Positions 1 through 9,309 are shown, numbered from the stretch's first letter. The stretch: DNA of 62,929 bases from Accumulibacter sp. (GCA_016789495.1 JAEUOJ010000039.1:1-62929); one strand, 5' to 3'. The notes: generated from the sequence alone by a model not told the origin. Numbers and translations: made by a program.

Positions 1-1
1 G

Positions 2-2128
2 ACCAACGTCAATGACGCGCCGACGGGCAGTGTCGTCATCGATGACACCACCCCGACGCAAGGTCAAACGCTCACCGCGTCGAACACGCTCGCCGATGTC
101 GATGGGCTGGGTGCGATTTCTTACCAGTGGCAGCGGGGCGGCGTCGATATCGTCGGCGCCACCGGCAGCACTTACACCGCCACCCAGGCCGACGTCGGTG
201 CCGCGCTGTCTGTCGTCGCTTCTTACACCGATGCCTTGGGAACCGTCGAAAGCGTCTCCAGTGCTAGCGTTGGACCGGTTGCCAGCAGCAATCGTGCTCC
301 TCAGATCACCAGTCACGGTGGGGCTACGACGGTATTGTTGACTCATCCCGAGAATGAGGTGCTAGTGACGACGGTGACAGCCACCGATCCGGATGTCCCG
401 GCTGACAGTCTCACTTTCAGCCTCGGTGGTGGCAGTGATCAGACCTTGTTCCACATCGACCCGATCAGTGGCGAACTGTCTTATTTGACTGCGCCCGATT
501 TTGAGAACCCCAACGACAGCAATAGCGATGGCATTTATGAAATAGAAGTGCTGGTCAGCGACGGCCACGGCGGCACCGACCGACAACAGCTACGTATCAA
601 CGTTGCGAACACCAATGAAAACGGGGTCAGCGGTCTGATCGATGTGGATGCCGCGCTCAATCAGGTTCTGGAAAATTCGCTGGCCGGCACACCCGTCGGG
701 ATTCATCTCCAGGCCAGCGATCCAGATACCGTCGATACGATTACCTTCAGTCTCGACAACGATGCTGGTGGGCGTTTCGTGGTTGCGCCAACAAGTGGAG
801 TGCTCACTGTCGCGGAAGGCGCGCTGCTTGATCGTGAAGCCTCCGCCAGCTACACCATCGTCGTTCGCGCCACCTCCACCGACGGCAGCTACCTCACCCG
901 GACGTTCGTCATCGATCTGCTGGATAGCAACGAATTCCAAACCAGCCCCATCAATAACGTCGCGGTGCTCGCCAGCCAAAATCAGGCACTGATGGCCAGT
1001 GCGAACAACGGCACGCCGGTTGGCATTCAGGCCAGGGCAAACGATGCGGACGCGACCCACAATCAGGTCACTTACAGCCTGCTCAACAATGCTGGAGGAA
1101 TTTTTGCCATCGATGCCGCTTCGGGAGTCGTTACCGTGGCCGATACGACACGGCTGATGACTGCCAACGCCGCGACGCTCAACATCGTGGTCAAGGCCAC
1201 CTCTGAAGACGGCTCCAGCCAAACGCGAGGGTTCACCATTCAAATCACCTTGCCGCAGACCCCCACTGGCAACAACACCGGTACAATCGTGATCATCAAT
1301 AATGGCACCGCCTCCGGCAATGGCTCCAGCAATAACAATGGATCGGCTGACAGCGGGTCCAGCAGTACTAGTTCCAGCAGCGGGTCAAGCAGTACTGGTT
1401 CCAGCAGCGGATCAAGCAGCGGCTCCAGTTCCAGTAATGGCGGCACATCCAGCGGCAATACGACTAACGGTAGTGCCAGTAGCGGCGAGAGTGCCAAACC
1501 GTCGCAGACGTCGACTTCAGCCAAACCAAGCGCTGGCTCGGTGGTTCAGCCAAGCTCGACAGGCAATAATCCCATCGCCGCTGAAAATACAACGCCAGGC
1601 GATAATGTGCAGCCGGGCTTTGAAGCGCCACAAGCGTTCGCGGTACAAAACATTTCACAGACCCTGGTCCACCACGCCATGCCTCTCGTCGGCAGCCAGG
1701 AGTACAAACTCTACTCGGTCGAAATGAACCGTCTGGCGGTCAATGATGTCGTAGTGCGCATGCTCGCACAGACGACTTACAGCAAATCGACCGGTAAAGT
1801 CCAAGACGCCCCGGCGACGGATCTTTCATTTATGGCCCAATCGACTCGGGATCCGGAATCGCTGACCTCGACGGTGCAAGTTAATTCAGCCAAAATGGTC
1901 GGCGTTTCACTGAGTGTCGGCGTCGCCTGGTGGGCTTTGCGCGCCGGCGGCTTGCTGGCCAGCCTAGCCGCTTCTTTACCGACTTGGCGCGGCATCGACA
2001 CGCTGATGATCCTGCGTGACCGCGAGGAAGGCGATGATTGGGGTAACGACCCGGAGGAAAACCAACGCCGCCGGAAAATGTTGCCCGATCGCGCTGATTT
2101 GCCATTTTCCGACGAGGATGCGGCGTAG
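2..2128 (+). CDS. Cadherin-repeat surface protein, 3' part (5' end outside window)
   Basis: The open frame runs in from the window edge without a start, so only the C-terminal 708 residues are seen. In order: an Ig-like repeat with a YQWQR core (about residues 1-90), then three cadherin/dystroglycan-like repeats (about 97-205, 205-315, 315-420) with DPD calcium-type motifs and 'SGVLTV' strands. A low-complexity Ser/Gly/Asn linker (about 425-520) follows. Near the C-terminus is one hydrophobic stretch (about 620-660) and a charged cytoplasmic-looking tail rich in Asp, Glu and Arg. Such architecture is typical of large secreted or surface adhesins. The hydrophobic segment suggests membrane anchoring rather than free secretion. 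The stop codon overlaps the start of the diguanylate cyclase gene, so the two are probably co-transcribed. The substrate or adhesion partner is unknown. Confidence 0.8.
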   Translation, partial: TNVNDAPTGSVVIDDTTPTQGQTLTASNTLADVDGLGAISYQWQRGGVDIVGATGSTYTATQADVGAALSVVASYTDALGTVESVSSASVGPVASSNRAPQITSHGGATTVLLTHPENEVLVTTVTATDPDVPADSLTFSLGGGSDQTLFHIDPISGELSYLTAPDFENPNDSNSDGIYEIEVLVSDGHGGTDRQQLRINVANTNENGVSGLIDVDAALNQVLENSLAGTPVGIHLQASDPDTVDTITFSLDNDAGGRFVVAPTSGVLTVAEGALLDREASASYTIVVRATSTDGSYLTRTFVIDLLDSNEFQTSPINNVAVLASQNQALMASANNGTPVGIQARANDADATHNQVTYSLLNNAGGIFAIDAASGVVTVADTTRLMTANAATLNIVVKATSEDGSSQTRGFTIQITLPQTPTGNNTGTIVIINNGTASGNGSSNNNGSADSGSSSTSSSSGSSSTGSSSGSSSGSSSSNGGTSSGNTTNGSASSGESAKPSQTSTSAKPSAGSVVQPSSTGNNPIAAENTTPGDNVQPGFEAPQAFAVQNISQTLVHHAMPLVGSQEYKLYSVEMNRLAVNDVVVRMLAQTTYSKSTGKVQDAPATDLSFMAQSTRDPESLTSTVQVNSAKMVGVSLSVGVAWWALRAGGLLASLAASLPTWRGIDTLMILRDREEGDDWGNDPEENQRRRKMLPDRADLPFSDEDAA

Positions 2129-3666
2129 TGGATCGATTGCTACGCTTCGGGCCGGTTGCCCGTCTGAGTCTCGGACTGGTCGCCCTATCGTTGGCGCTGT
2201 TGATGACGGCCGACTGGCTGTTCGGCTTCGCCTCGAACCAGGAAAGCTACGAGCGGCAAAGCCGTATCATGCTGGGCCAGAATCTGGCCTCGCAATTGGC
2301 GGTATTCATCGAGCAGGCCGATGAACGGAGCCTGGGAAAAACCTTGCAACGCGTGGTGGTTCAAAATCCCGAGGTGTTGTCGATCGCCATTCGGCAGAGC
2401 AACGGCGTACTGCTCGCCCACCGTGGAGAACACGCCCAGCACTGGATTCCGCCTGAAACCGGCTTTTCCACCGACAACAATATCCGCATTCCGTTAATGG
2501 GTGAAAAGGGCCACTGGGGCGACATCGAAATCAGTTTCTCTCCGAAAAAACCCAAGACACTACTGGAATGGCTGTCGCAACCGGTGACCATGATGATCGC
2601 AGTGATCAGCATTGGCGGGTTTCCCCTTTATTACGCGTACTTGCGTCGCGCGATGCACTATCTCGACCCTTCCAACGCCGTCCCCGAACGAGTCAGCCGC
2701 GCCTTCGACAGCTTTGCCGAAGGCTTGCTGGTCCTGGACAAGGATCGACAGATCGTTTTTGTCAATAAAGCCTTCGGCGCGCTGTACGGGCACCCGATCG
2801 AGACATTGATCGGCGTCAAAGTCGACGAATTACCGTGGTTGCAAGCAGCGATCGCCGATATCGATCGTTCCCAGTTGCCCTGGGAACGCACCTTGAATGA
2901 GCAGATGACGGTCAATGATCTGCGGATGACCTTGCCGACTCAAGATGGGGCAACCATCGAACTGGCGGTCGGCAGCGCGCCGGTGATGGACGACAACGGC
3001 AATACCCGCGGCTGCCTGGTGACTTTCCAGGATTTGACGGAACTTGAGCGAGCCAACCGAGAACTACGGGTGGCGCTCGCTGAAATCGAGGAATCGCGGT
3101 CGCTGATCAAGGCACAAAACGACAAATTACTCCTGCTCGCCTCGCGTGACCCGCTGACCGGGTGTTACAACCGCCGGGCATTCTTCGACAAGATCACCGA
3201 CATCTACAGCCAGACGCTGCGCAGCAATGGCCATTTGTGCTGCATCATGACCGACATTGATCATTTCAAACGCTTCAATGATCTCTACGGCCACGCCGTC
3301 GGCGACCAGGTGATCCGTGCCGTCGTCCGGGCCATCGAAAGTCAAAGCCGCGGCGGCGACATCCTCTGCCGTTATGGCGGCGAGGAATTCTGTCTAGTAC
3401 TCACCGAGACGACCGTTGAGCAGGGGCTGGCAATCGCCGAACGGATGCGCACGACCATCGAAAGCACGGCCGGGCCGGCCATCCGCACCACCGATGTCGG
3501 CACCATCACTTCGAGTTTCGGATTGGCGTCGATCACCGACGGTGCGCCTAACATCGAGCAACTGATCGAACAGGCTGACGATGCCTTGTACGACTCCAAG
3601 AAAAACGGCCGCAACCGGGTGACCTTGTGGCAACCGAAAAAGACCGTGGCCGAAGTCGCGTCATAG
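2128..3666 (+). CDS. Membrane PAS-GGDEF diguanylate cyclase
   Basis: Predicted to make cyclic di-GMP from two GTP. The 512-residue protein has an N-terminal membrane segment (about 12-32), a periplasmic sensor region, a second membrane segment (about 150-172) and a PAS domain (about 190-310). A short coiled coil follows, then a GGDEF domain whose active-site loop reads GGEEF (about 417-421). An RGGD motif exactly five residues upstream matches the RxxD inhibitory site, so product feedback inhibition is expected. No EAL domain is present. The GTG start shares one base with the TAG of the preceding adhesin-like gene. This translational coupling suggests that this enzyme controls, or is controlled together with, that surface protein; the functional link is inference. 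Confidence 0.93.
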   Translation: MDRLLRFGPVARLSLGLVALSLALLMTADWLFGFASNQESYERQSRIMLGQNLASQLAVFIEQADERSLGKTLQRVVVQNPEVLSIAIRQSNGVLLAHRGEHAQHWIPPETGFSTDNNIRIPLMGEKGHWGDIEISFSPKKPKTLLEWLSQPVTMMIAVISIGGFPLYYAYLRRAMHYLDPSNAVPERVSRAFDSFAEGLLVLDKDRQIVFVNKAFGALYGHPIETLIGVKVDELPWLQAAIADIDRSQLPWERTLNEQMTVNDLRMTLPTQDGATIELAVGSAPVMDDNGNTRGCLVTFQDLTELERANRELRVALAEIEESRSLIKAQNDKLLLLASRDPLTGCYNRRAFFDKITDIYSQTLRSNGHLCCIMTDIDHFKRFNDLYGHAVGDQVIRAVVRAIESQSRGGDILCRYGGEEFCLVLTETTVEQGLAIAERMRTTIESTAGPAIRTTDVGTITSSFGLASITDGAPNIEQLIEQADDALYDSKKNGRNRVTLWQPKKTVAEVAS

Positions 3667-3763
3667 GCCGTGGGTGGCCACAAACGACCTGACGGCCCAC
3701 CGATCGGCACGGCAATCTCCCGCTTGCCGGTAAAATCATCGTTTTTATCCCTGATTTTTCTCG

Positions 3764-4618
3764 ATGAAGCATGCGCTGTGGATGCTGCTCGCCAGTTTGC
3801 TGTTCGCCTGCATGGGCGTTTGCGTCAAACTGGCAGCGAGTACGCATTCGGCGGTCGAAATCGTCGCCTACCGCAGCGTCCTGTCACTCGGGCTGATGGC
3901 TGTACTGGTTCGCCTGCGCGGCGTTTCGTTGCGGACGGAATACTGGCGCTGGCAAATCGCTCGCGGATTTCTTGGTTTTCTGGCCTTGTTCGCCTATTTT
4001 TGGTCGATCACCCGCCTGCCACTGGCCACCGCCGTGACGCTCAACTACACCTCGGCGATATTTCTGGCCATTTTTTTGGCCTTCGCTGGCATGCGCTTAA
4101 CCCCAGGCATCGTCGTTTCACTGTTACTCGGATTGCTCGGCGTCGGCCTGCTGCTCCGACCGACCCTGTCGGCTGATCAACTACTCGACGGCTTGATCGG
4201 TCTGGCTTCCGGAATCCTGGCCGGCATGGCTTATTACAGCGTCCGGGAACTGGGCGCGCGTGGGGAAGCCGAGAGTCGAACGGTATTCTATTTTTCGCTG
4301 GTATCGTCGGTTTGCGCCAGTTTCTGGTTGCTCGGTTCGACCCTCCACCCGCTGGATCAGCGCAGCGCTCTGTTGCTGCTCGGCGTGGGTTTTTTCGCCA
4401 CCACCGCACAATTGGCGATGACTCATGCCTACGCCGGTCGCCACACATTGCTCGCCGCGTCGCTGGCCTACAGTACAGTGGTTTTTTCCAGCCTGTTTGG
4501 CATCTGGCTGTGGAACGAAGCGCACGACGGAGGAACTTGGCTGGCGATTGCCCTGGTCGCCCTTTCCGGAGTTGGTGCGACGCATTCGTCGCGGAATCGA
4601 GCGGCAACGGCCTCGTAA
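3764..4618 (+). CDS. EamA/DMT-family drug/metabolite transporter
   Basis: A 284-residue integral membrane protein with about ten hydrophobic helices in two five-helix EamA repeats, the normal size for the drug/metabolite transporter superfamily. The first repeat contains 'AVEIVAYRSVLSLG' and the 'LNYTSAIF' helix typical of these exporters. The substrate cannot be told from sequence; family members export amino acids, purines or other metabolites. The gene stands alone, 97 bases after the cyclase gene and convergent with the next gene. An upstream AT-rich stretch (about 3735-3755) may hold its promoter. Confidence 0.88.
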   Translation: MKHALWMLLASLLFACMGVCVKLAASTHSAVEIVAYRSVLSLGLMAVLVRLRGVSLRTEYWRWQIARGFLGFLALFAYFWSITRLPLATAVTLNYTSAIFLAIFLAFAGMRLTPGIVVSLLLGLLGVGLLLRPTLSADQLLDGLIGLASGILAGMAYYSVRELGARGEAESRTVFYFSLVSSVCASFWLLGSTLHPLDQRSALLLLGVGFFATTAQLAMTHAYAGRHTLLAASLAYSTVVFSSLFGIWLWNEAHDGGTWLAIALVALSGVGATHSSRNRAATAS

Positions 4619-4660
4619 CCGGTTGTCAGCCCATTCCGGCCCTTGTGCGCCCAGGCCGTT

Positions 4661-5716
4661 TCAGGAACTCGGGAAAAACCGTTCAAGACGCGTACGGTAG
4701 ATCATTTGCGCGGCATCAAGGCAACGTGGATTGCCGGTGGCCAACAGATCAGCGTAGATCAGCGCCGGGGAAACGGTGTCGAGCGGCCCGTCGACCGACA
4801 AGGACTTGCCCCAGAAAGGCCGTCGCAATTCGACCAATTGCTCGTAGGCCACCGGCCCGGCGGGCGACAACCGTTGACGGATCAGCAATCGCGGTGGCAA
4901 TGCTTCGCCATACAGCGTCAACAAAGCTGGCTGAGGATGACAACCCAGGCGCGCGGCGGCCGCTTCGCCACCCCAGCGCAGACCTGCCGCCCGGACTGAC
5001 CATTCCTGCCAGGCGTCGAAGGTAGGTGCCAGATAGCGTTCACCCAATGTCTTGCCGCGCAAGCTCAGCGCATAACCCTGCGCCCAATCGTCGAGCAGCC
5101 GCAGGCTGCCGTTCAGACGCCACCGCTTATCGCGGGACGACAGATAGCCCTGTTCCTTGAAATCCGCCAGCACCGCCGATAGGCGGCCGGTCGGCACATC
5201 CGCGGCGGCGGCGATCTTACGCGCCGGCGCCGCTGTCAACCCCGGGTCGCAGATCAAGGCGAACAGCACTTTCAGGCGTGCCAAGGCATACCCTTTTCCG
5301 GCCGGCGCCGCGCGTTTTTTCTCGTCCGCCGGCTTGCGTCCGGAAACGTAGATGAACAGCCCGTGCCCTTCAAGATAAACATTGCCGACGGTATCGGCAA
5401 AGTGCTGATGATGTTCGCGCAGCCGTCGCGCCAGCGAGGGGCTGACATGATCGGTGATCAGCAGCGGTAGAGGGTCGTCGGCGTTACCGGGATAGCTCAG
5501 TTGCTTGACGACCGCGCCGACCCCTTCGTGCCTGAGCCGGCGTTTGACTTCGGCGGCATAGTCGATGCGGCAGACATCCTTGCTCACCCGCAGCCAGGTG
5601 CAGGAACGGCGTGGCGGCAAAGTGTCTTCCCGTTCTCGCACGGTGACCACCAAGCCATGCTCACGAAGTGCGTGCGTAGCCTGCTCGAGTAAAACGATCT
5701 GGTCCTGCACGGTCAT
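4661..5716 (-). CDS. AbiEi-like (type IV antitoxin family) protein
   Basis: This 351-residue protein has an N-terminal region of helices, a central winged-helix-like segment (about residues 145-205, 'LARLKVLFALICDPGL ... IAAAADVPTGRLSAVL') and a C-terminal 'ALIYADLLATGNPRCLDAAQMIY' block. That block closely resembles proteins annotated as AbiEi-type antitoxins/transcriptional regulators. The ATG at 5716 was preferred to a GTG ten codons upstream; neither has a strong ribosome site. No AbiEii nucleotidyltransferase toxin gene lies next to it, so it is either a solitary regulator or an orphan antitoxin. The family assignment is from pattern recognition. Confidence 0.6.
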   Translation of the reverse strand: MTVQDQIVLLEQATHALREHGLVVTVREREDTLPPRRSCTWLRVSKDVCRIDYAAEVKRRLRHEGVGAVVKQLSYPGNADDPLPLLITDHVSPSLARRLREHHQHFADTVGNVYLEGHGLFIYVSGRKPADEKKRAAPAGKGYALARLKVLFALICDPGLTAAPARKIAAAADVPTGRLSAVLADFKEQGYLSSRDKRWRLNGSLRLLDDWAQGYALSLRGKTLGERYLAPTFDAWQEWSVRAAGLRWGGEAAAARLGCHPQPALLTLYGEALPPRLLIRQRLSPAGPVAYEQLVELRRPFWGKSLSVDGPLDTVSPALIYADLLATGNPRCLDAAQMIYRTRLERFFPSS

Positions 5717-5814
5717 TGCAAGGTCGCCAATCGCAGTGGTCAACACCCCGCAGTATGGACCTGCCGCCGACGATGATCAAGGCCGGATCCAGAGGGCACG
5801 ATTTCCGACAAGAT

Positions 5815-6150
5815 TCAGGCCGCAGTCGGCCTGGGACAGGCACCGTTCTGCGAAGAGGGCCAGAGCATGCGCCACCAGTGCAGTGGCCTGCCCATCATCG
5901 CCCGCCAAGGCGAGCTCATTTTTCTGAAACGCACACGACTGTCCGCGGCCAAACCCTCGAGCAGCGCCAGGCCGTTACTTCGCAGCCAGTAACTCTCGCC
6001 GGCACGAAGGAAGATGTCGCCTGTTTCGCCTTCGACGGTCAACCACACCGTACCGGCGGTACACCGCAGGCAGACGCCTTTGGCGGAGGACAAACGGATC
6101 GGCACATCGTCGGCAAGCAATAATTCGCTACTGTGAAGATCGAGATTCAT
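5815..6150 (-). CDS. DUF2917 domain protein
   Basis: A 111-residue protein whose first ~75 residues match the DUF2917 pattern, a small beta-rich cupin-like domain around 'CLRCTAGTVWLTVEGETGDIFLRAG' (split here by ellipsis in meaning: residues about 27-51). The C-terminal ~30 residues are Trp- and Arg-rich and less conserved. The start ATG has a good AAGGAA ribosome site. It is divergent from a MocR-type regulator gene, an arrangement often seen for DUF2917 genes in betaproteobacteria, so it is probably regulated by it. Its biochemical role is unknown. Confidence 0.75.
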   Translation of the reverse strand: MNLDLHSSELLLADDVPIRLSSAKGVCLRCTAGTVWLTVEGETGDIFLRAGESYWLRSNGLALLEGLAADSRVRFRKMSSPWRAMMGRPLHWWRMLWPSSQNGACPRPTAA

Positions 6151-6227
6151 GGCCGTTCCTTTTCTTTGGCGCAGTGCATAAGAATCAGTTTAGTTGCTCG
6201 TCCGCATGAGATACAGTGACAACCAAG

Positions 6228-6252
6228 AAAAATTGTGACCAATACAATTTTT
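6228..6252. promoter_or_regulatory. Inverted repeat, candidate operator between DUF2917 and MocR genes
   Basis: A perfect 9-bp inverted repeat, AAAAATTGT, 7-base spacer, ACAATTTTT, lies in the divergent intergenic region. Two copies of AACTGT follow downstream (about 6260 and 6287). A palindrome here fits binding by the dimeric MocR regulator encoded next door, but this is inference. An alternative GTG start of the regulator (6235) lies inside the repeat, which argues for the later start at 6316. Confidence 0.5.
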
Positions 6253-6315
6253 GATTTTTCCAACTGTTTTGCCCGGTCTCGAGGAAAACTGTACCCATTG
6301 AATGCCGAGAACACC

Positions 6316-7761
6316 GTGAGTCAGCAACCTCTTCTTTACGCCAGGCTCGCCGAAGATTTGCAATCGCTCATCACCGCCGGCAATCTGCGACCCGGCGAAC
6401 GTCTGCCGTCGGTGCGTCGTCTGGCGAGCGAGCGTCATCTGTCGATATCGACCGTTCTGCAAGCCTTGCGGCAACTCGAAGACCGCGGCTTGATCGAAGC
6501 CCGCCCGCAATCGGGCTACTTTGTCCGTCCTACCCCCACCCGACGCGCACAACCGGACGCGCGCACCACCCCGGAGGAGCCGGTGCCGGTCGATGTCAGC
6601 CAACGGGTCATGCGAGTTCTGCAAAGCGGACGCCAACCCGGAGTCGCGCCGCTGACCTATGCGCACTCCGCTCCTGAACTACTTCCGCTGGCCACCTTGC
6701 AGCGTCTTTACGGCAGCGTCGTCCGTCGCCACCCCCGCCTGCTCGAAACCGGTACGCATATCCAGGAACACAATCCAGCGTTGATCCGCCAACTGGTGCG
6801 GCGTACCGTCGGTTGGTCCGGTCCGCTGACGGCCAACGAATTGGTGATCACCAATTCCTGCACCGAAGCGCTGGCGCTCTGTGTCCGCGCGGTCACCCGA
6901 CCAGGCGATACGGTGGCCGTCGAATCGCCGGCGTATTATCTGATGCTGCAACTACTCGAAACGGCCGGACTGAAAGCGCTCGAAATCCCCACCGATCCGC
7001 GCAGCGGCCTGTCGATCGAAGCACTCGATCTGGCCACACGAGACGGCCGGGTGACGGCGTGCCTGCTGGTACCGAATGCCAGCAACCCGCTCGGCAGCAT
7101 GATGCCCGACGAAAACAAACGTCGCCTGGCGAAACTGACCGCCGAGCGCGGCGTGGCGGTGATCGAAGACGACATTTTCGGCGACCTGTATTTCGGCGAG
7201 GAACGGCCGTGGCCGATCAAGGCCTTCGACAAAACCGGCAACGTGATGCTTTGTGCCTCGTACTCCAAGTGCTTGTCACCGGCGCTGGGCATCGGATTCG
7301 TCGCCGCCGGGCGTTACCGCGCCCAGGTCGCCTTGCAGAAAACGATCACCAGTGGCCCGACCAACGCCGTGACGCAACAAGTGCTGGCCGAATATCTGGA
7401 GTCCGGCGCCTACGACCGCCACATGCGCACCTTGCGTCGCCATCACCAACGGCAGGTCGAGGCCATGCGCGCCGCCGTCGCCCGGTATTTTCCGGCCGCG
7501 ACGCGTATGACCGTTCCGCAAGGCGGCCTGGTGTTGTGGGTCGAACTGCCGGCAGAAATCGACACCAGCGCGCTGTACGACCAAGCCATCGCCGCCGGCG
7601 TGGCCTACGTTCCGGGAGAATTGTTTTCCGCCAGCGGCATGTATCGCAACTGTCTGCGGCTCAACTGCGGCAACCCGTTTACCCCGGCGATCGACGACGC
7701 CGTCCGGCGGCTGGGCGCGTTGATCGGTCAGTACGCGCCGAGCCGTGACGGAACGTCATGA
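6316..7761 (+). CDS. MocR-family (GntR-aminotransferase) transcriptional regulator
   Basis: A 481-residue PLP-dependent regulator. The N-terminal GntR winged helix-turn-helix spans about residues 5-75 ('GERLPSVRRLASERHLS'). It is followed by a class-I aminotransferase fold with the substrate-loop 'VPNASNPLGSMM', the PLP-binding Asp region 'IEDDIFGDLYF' and the Schiff-base lysine in 'CASYSKCLSP'. Members sense amino-acid or vitamin-B6-like ligands and regulate a neighbouring gene, here presumably DUF2917 and itself. The GTG at 6316 (VSQQPLLYARLAEDL) was chosen because the GntR domain begins just after it and the upstream region contains the palindrome. TTG (6298) and GTG (6235) starts are in frame. 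The ligand is unknown. Confidence 0.88.
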   Translation: MSQQPLLYARLAEDLQSLITAGNLRPGERLPSVRRLASERHLSISTVLQALRQLEDRGLIEARPQSGYFVRPTPTRRAQPDARTTPEEPVPVDVSQRVMRVLQSGRQPGVAPLTYAHSAPELLPLATLQRLYGSVVRRHPRLLETGTHIQEHNPALIRQLVRRTVGWSGPLTANELVITNSCTEALALCVRAVTRPGDTVAVESPAYYLMLQLLETAGLKALEIPTDPRSGLSIEALDLATRDGRVTACLLVPNASNPLGSMMPDENKRRLAKLTAERGVAVIEDDIFGDLYFGEERPWPIKAFDKTGNVMLCASYSKCLSPALGIGFVAAGRYRAQVALQKTITSGPTNAVTQQVLAEYLESGAYDRHMRTLRRHHQRQVEAMRAAVARYFPAATRMTVPQGGLVLWVELPAEIDTSALYDQAIAAGVAYVPGELFSASGMYRNCLRLNCGNPFTPAIDDAVRRLGALIGQYAPSRDGTS

Positions 7762-7773
7762 CCCTTTGGACGT

Positions 7774-9309
7774 TCAGTCGCCGCCCGCGGCCTGCCGCCG
7801 GTCCCGGTGGGATATCTCCAGCACCCGCGCCCTCTGCGCCAGTTGATCGACCAGCCCGCTGGCGATAAGACGATTGGCGGGATCGAGATTGGCATCCCAC
7901 TCGTCGAGCAAATAGAGCGGGTAGTCGGTGCTGGCGACGATCTCGCGCAATACCTGTAGCTGCCGCTCCCCGGAGGAATATCCTCTTTTCTGTTCGGATT
8001 CCTCGGCGGCATTGATTTCGGTGGCGTCTTCAGCCTCGGTCAGCAGGTCATCATCGTCTTCGGCTTCCGCCGTCTGCTCGGCAAGCGGCTCACCCGTGCT
8101 TGATGAGACGGCGTTGAAATCGAAGCACAGCCGATCGTGCGTCGGCCAATAAAAGGCCCGTCCGCGGAACTGGCATTTCAGTGCGGAGAGCAGGGTCGAT
8201 TTGCCGCTGCCATTGCCACCGCGCAGCGCGACCAGACCGACCGGTTGCGCCAGCACGTGATGCATGGCGTCGGCCAGTGTCCGGCAGGTGAACTGCTGAT
8301 CCCGATCCTTCAGATATAGATTGCCGAAATCGATGCGCTCGACAAAGCGAGGATCGGGCAACGGATAAATGTGCTCGCAAACCCCTTTGATCCGTGACCA
8401 GACAGCGATCATATCGGTGAGACCGGCGGTCAACTGATGCATGTCGAGGGTCATTTCGATCTGTCGTGGCAACGTCGCCGCCAGCGCGATCAACAATGCG
8501 GTATCGCCGGCGTCCTGAATCGCCACCCAGGCGGTGGTCGACAACACCATCACCAAGGCAATCACCCCGCTGACCGCGCTCCAACCTTCACGAGCCAGAA
8601 TCGCGCGGATCTGGGCGGTGAGCGCATCCCGCAGACGGCAGTGGAAATCGCGGTACCAGCGGATGAAGTTATAGCGATTGCCGGTCAGAATGTTGTCCCA
8701 GGCGTTGTAGGTCCGCGCCCGCATGCGGTTGGTCATCCGCTGGTTGGTCAGAAAGGCGGCGGCCAACGGCTTGCGCAAATGCCACTGCAGGATCATCAGG
8801 ACGATGAATACCGCTGCGAACGACAACGGCAGCCCGGTGTCGATCTGAATGCCGAGCACCAGTGAATTGAGCAGCAACTGAAAAAATAGACGCAGATAAA
8901 ACTGCAGGTTGTAGACCAGATCGAAACAGATGTCGAAAGTTTCACTGGTCAGGAAAGGCTCGACCTGCTCGCGCGTGCCACTTTCAGCCAGCAAGGCGGT
9001 TTGAAAACGGTTGCAGCGGGCAAAATGCAGCATGTAACGTGCAAAAGCCATGAAACCGGCGCGTTCAGCGTAAATCCAGCTGATCGCCCCGGCCAGGTAC
9101 GACACTGTCTGCGTCACGACGATGGCGATGAAACCGTCCGCCGAAACGTGTTCCTCGGTAATGTCGCGGGCAATCTCGATCACCAGCCAAGTGGTCGCCG
9201 CCCCGCATGCTTCCTGAGCAATGATCAGTAGCAGCATCGCCAACGCCGATCCACCCAGGAAAAAACGGAGGAAATCTTGCGGTTCAAAAGTCTGGGAAGC
9301 AGAAGACAT
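7774..9309 (-). CDS. ABC half-transporter with acidic insert in the nucleotide-binding domain
   Basis: A 511-residue fusion of membrane and ATPase domains. Residues about 1-320 carry five or six membrane helices. The ATPase follows, with Walker A 'RGGNGSGKSTLL' (about 361), a non-canonical signature 'YSSGERQ' in place of LSGGQ, Walker B 'LYLLDEWDANLD' and the switch His in 'ISHRDR'. Between Walker A and the signature lies a strongly acidic insert (about 405-440: EDDDDLLTEAEDATE). The ATPase domain is compact and divergent. The fold suggests an exporter, possibly of a peptide or lipid; the substrate is unknown. It is convergent with the MocR gene and lies downstream of two hairpins and a basic micro-ORF on the same strand. 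Confidence 0.75.
   Translation of the reverse strand: MSSASQTFEPQDFLRFFLGGSALAMLLLIIAQEACGAATTWLVIEIARDITEEHVSADGFIAIVVTQTVSYLAGAISWIYAERAGFMAFARYMLHFARCNRFQTALLAESGTREQVEPFLTSETFDICFDLVYNLQFYLRLFFQLLLNSLVLGIQIDTGLPLSFAAVFIVLMILQWHLRKPLAAAFLTNQRMTNRMRARTYNAWDNILTGNRYNFIRWYRDFHCRLRDALTAQIRAILAREGWSAVSGVIALVMVLSTTAWVAIQDAGDTALLIALAATLPRQIEMTLDMHQLTAGLTDMIAVWSRIKGVCEHIYPLPDPRFVERIDFGNLYLKDRDQQFTCRTLADAMHHVLAQPVGLVALRGGNGSGKSTLLSALKCQFRGRAFYWPTHDRLCFDFNAVSSSTGEPLAEQTAEAEDDDDLLTEAEDATEINAAEESEQKRGYSSGERQLQVLREIVASTDYPLYLLDEWDANLDPANRLIASGLVDQLAQRARVLEISHRDRRQAAGGD

Noticed and set aside
590..1243. Minus-strand frame opposite the cadherin-repeat gene
   Set aside because: It is antisense to a clearly coding frame with recognisable repeats and has no ribosome site or known motif.
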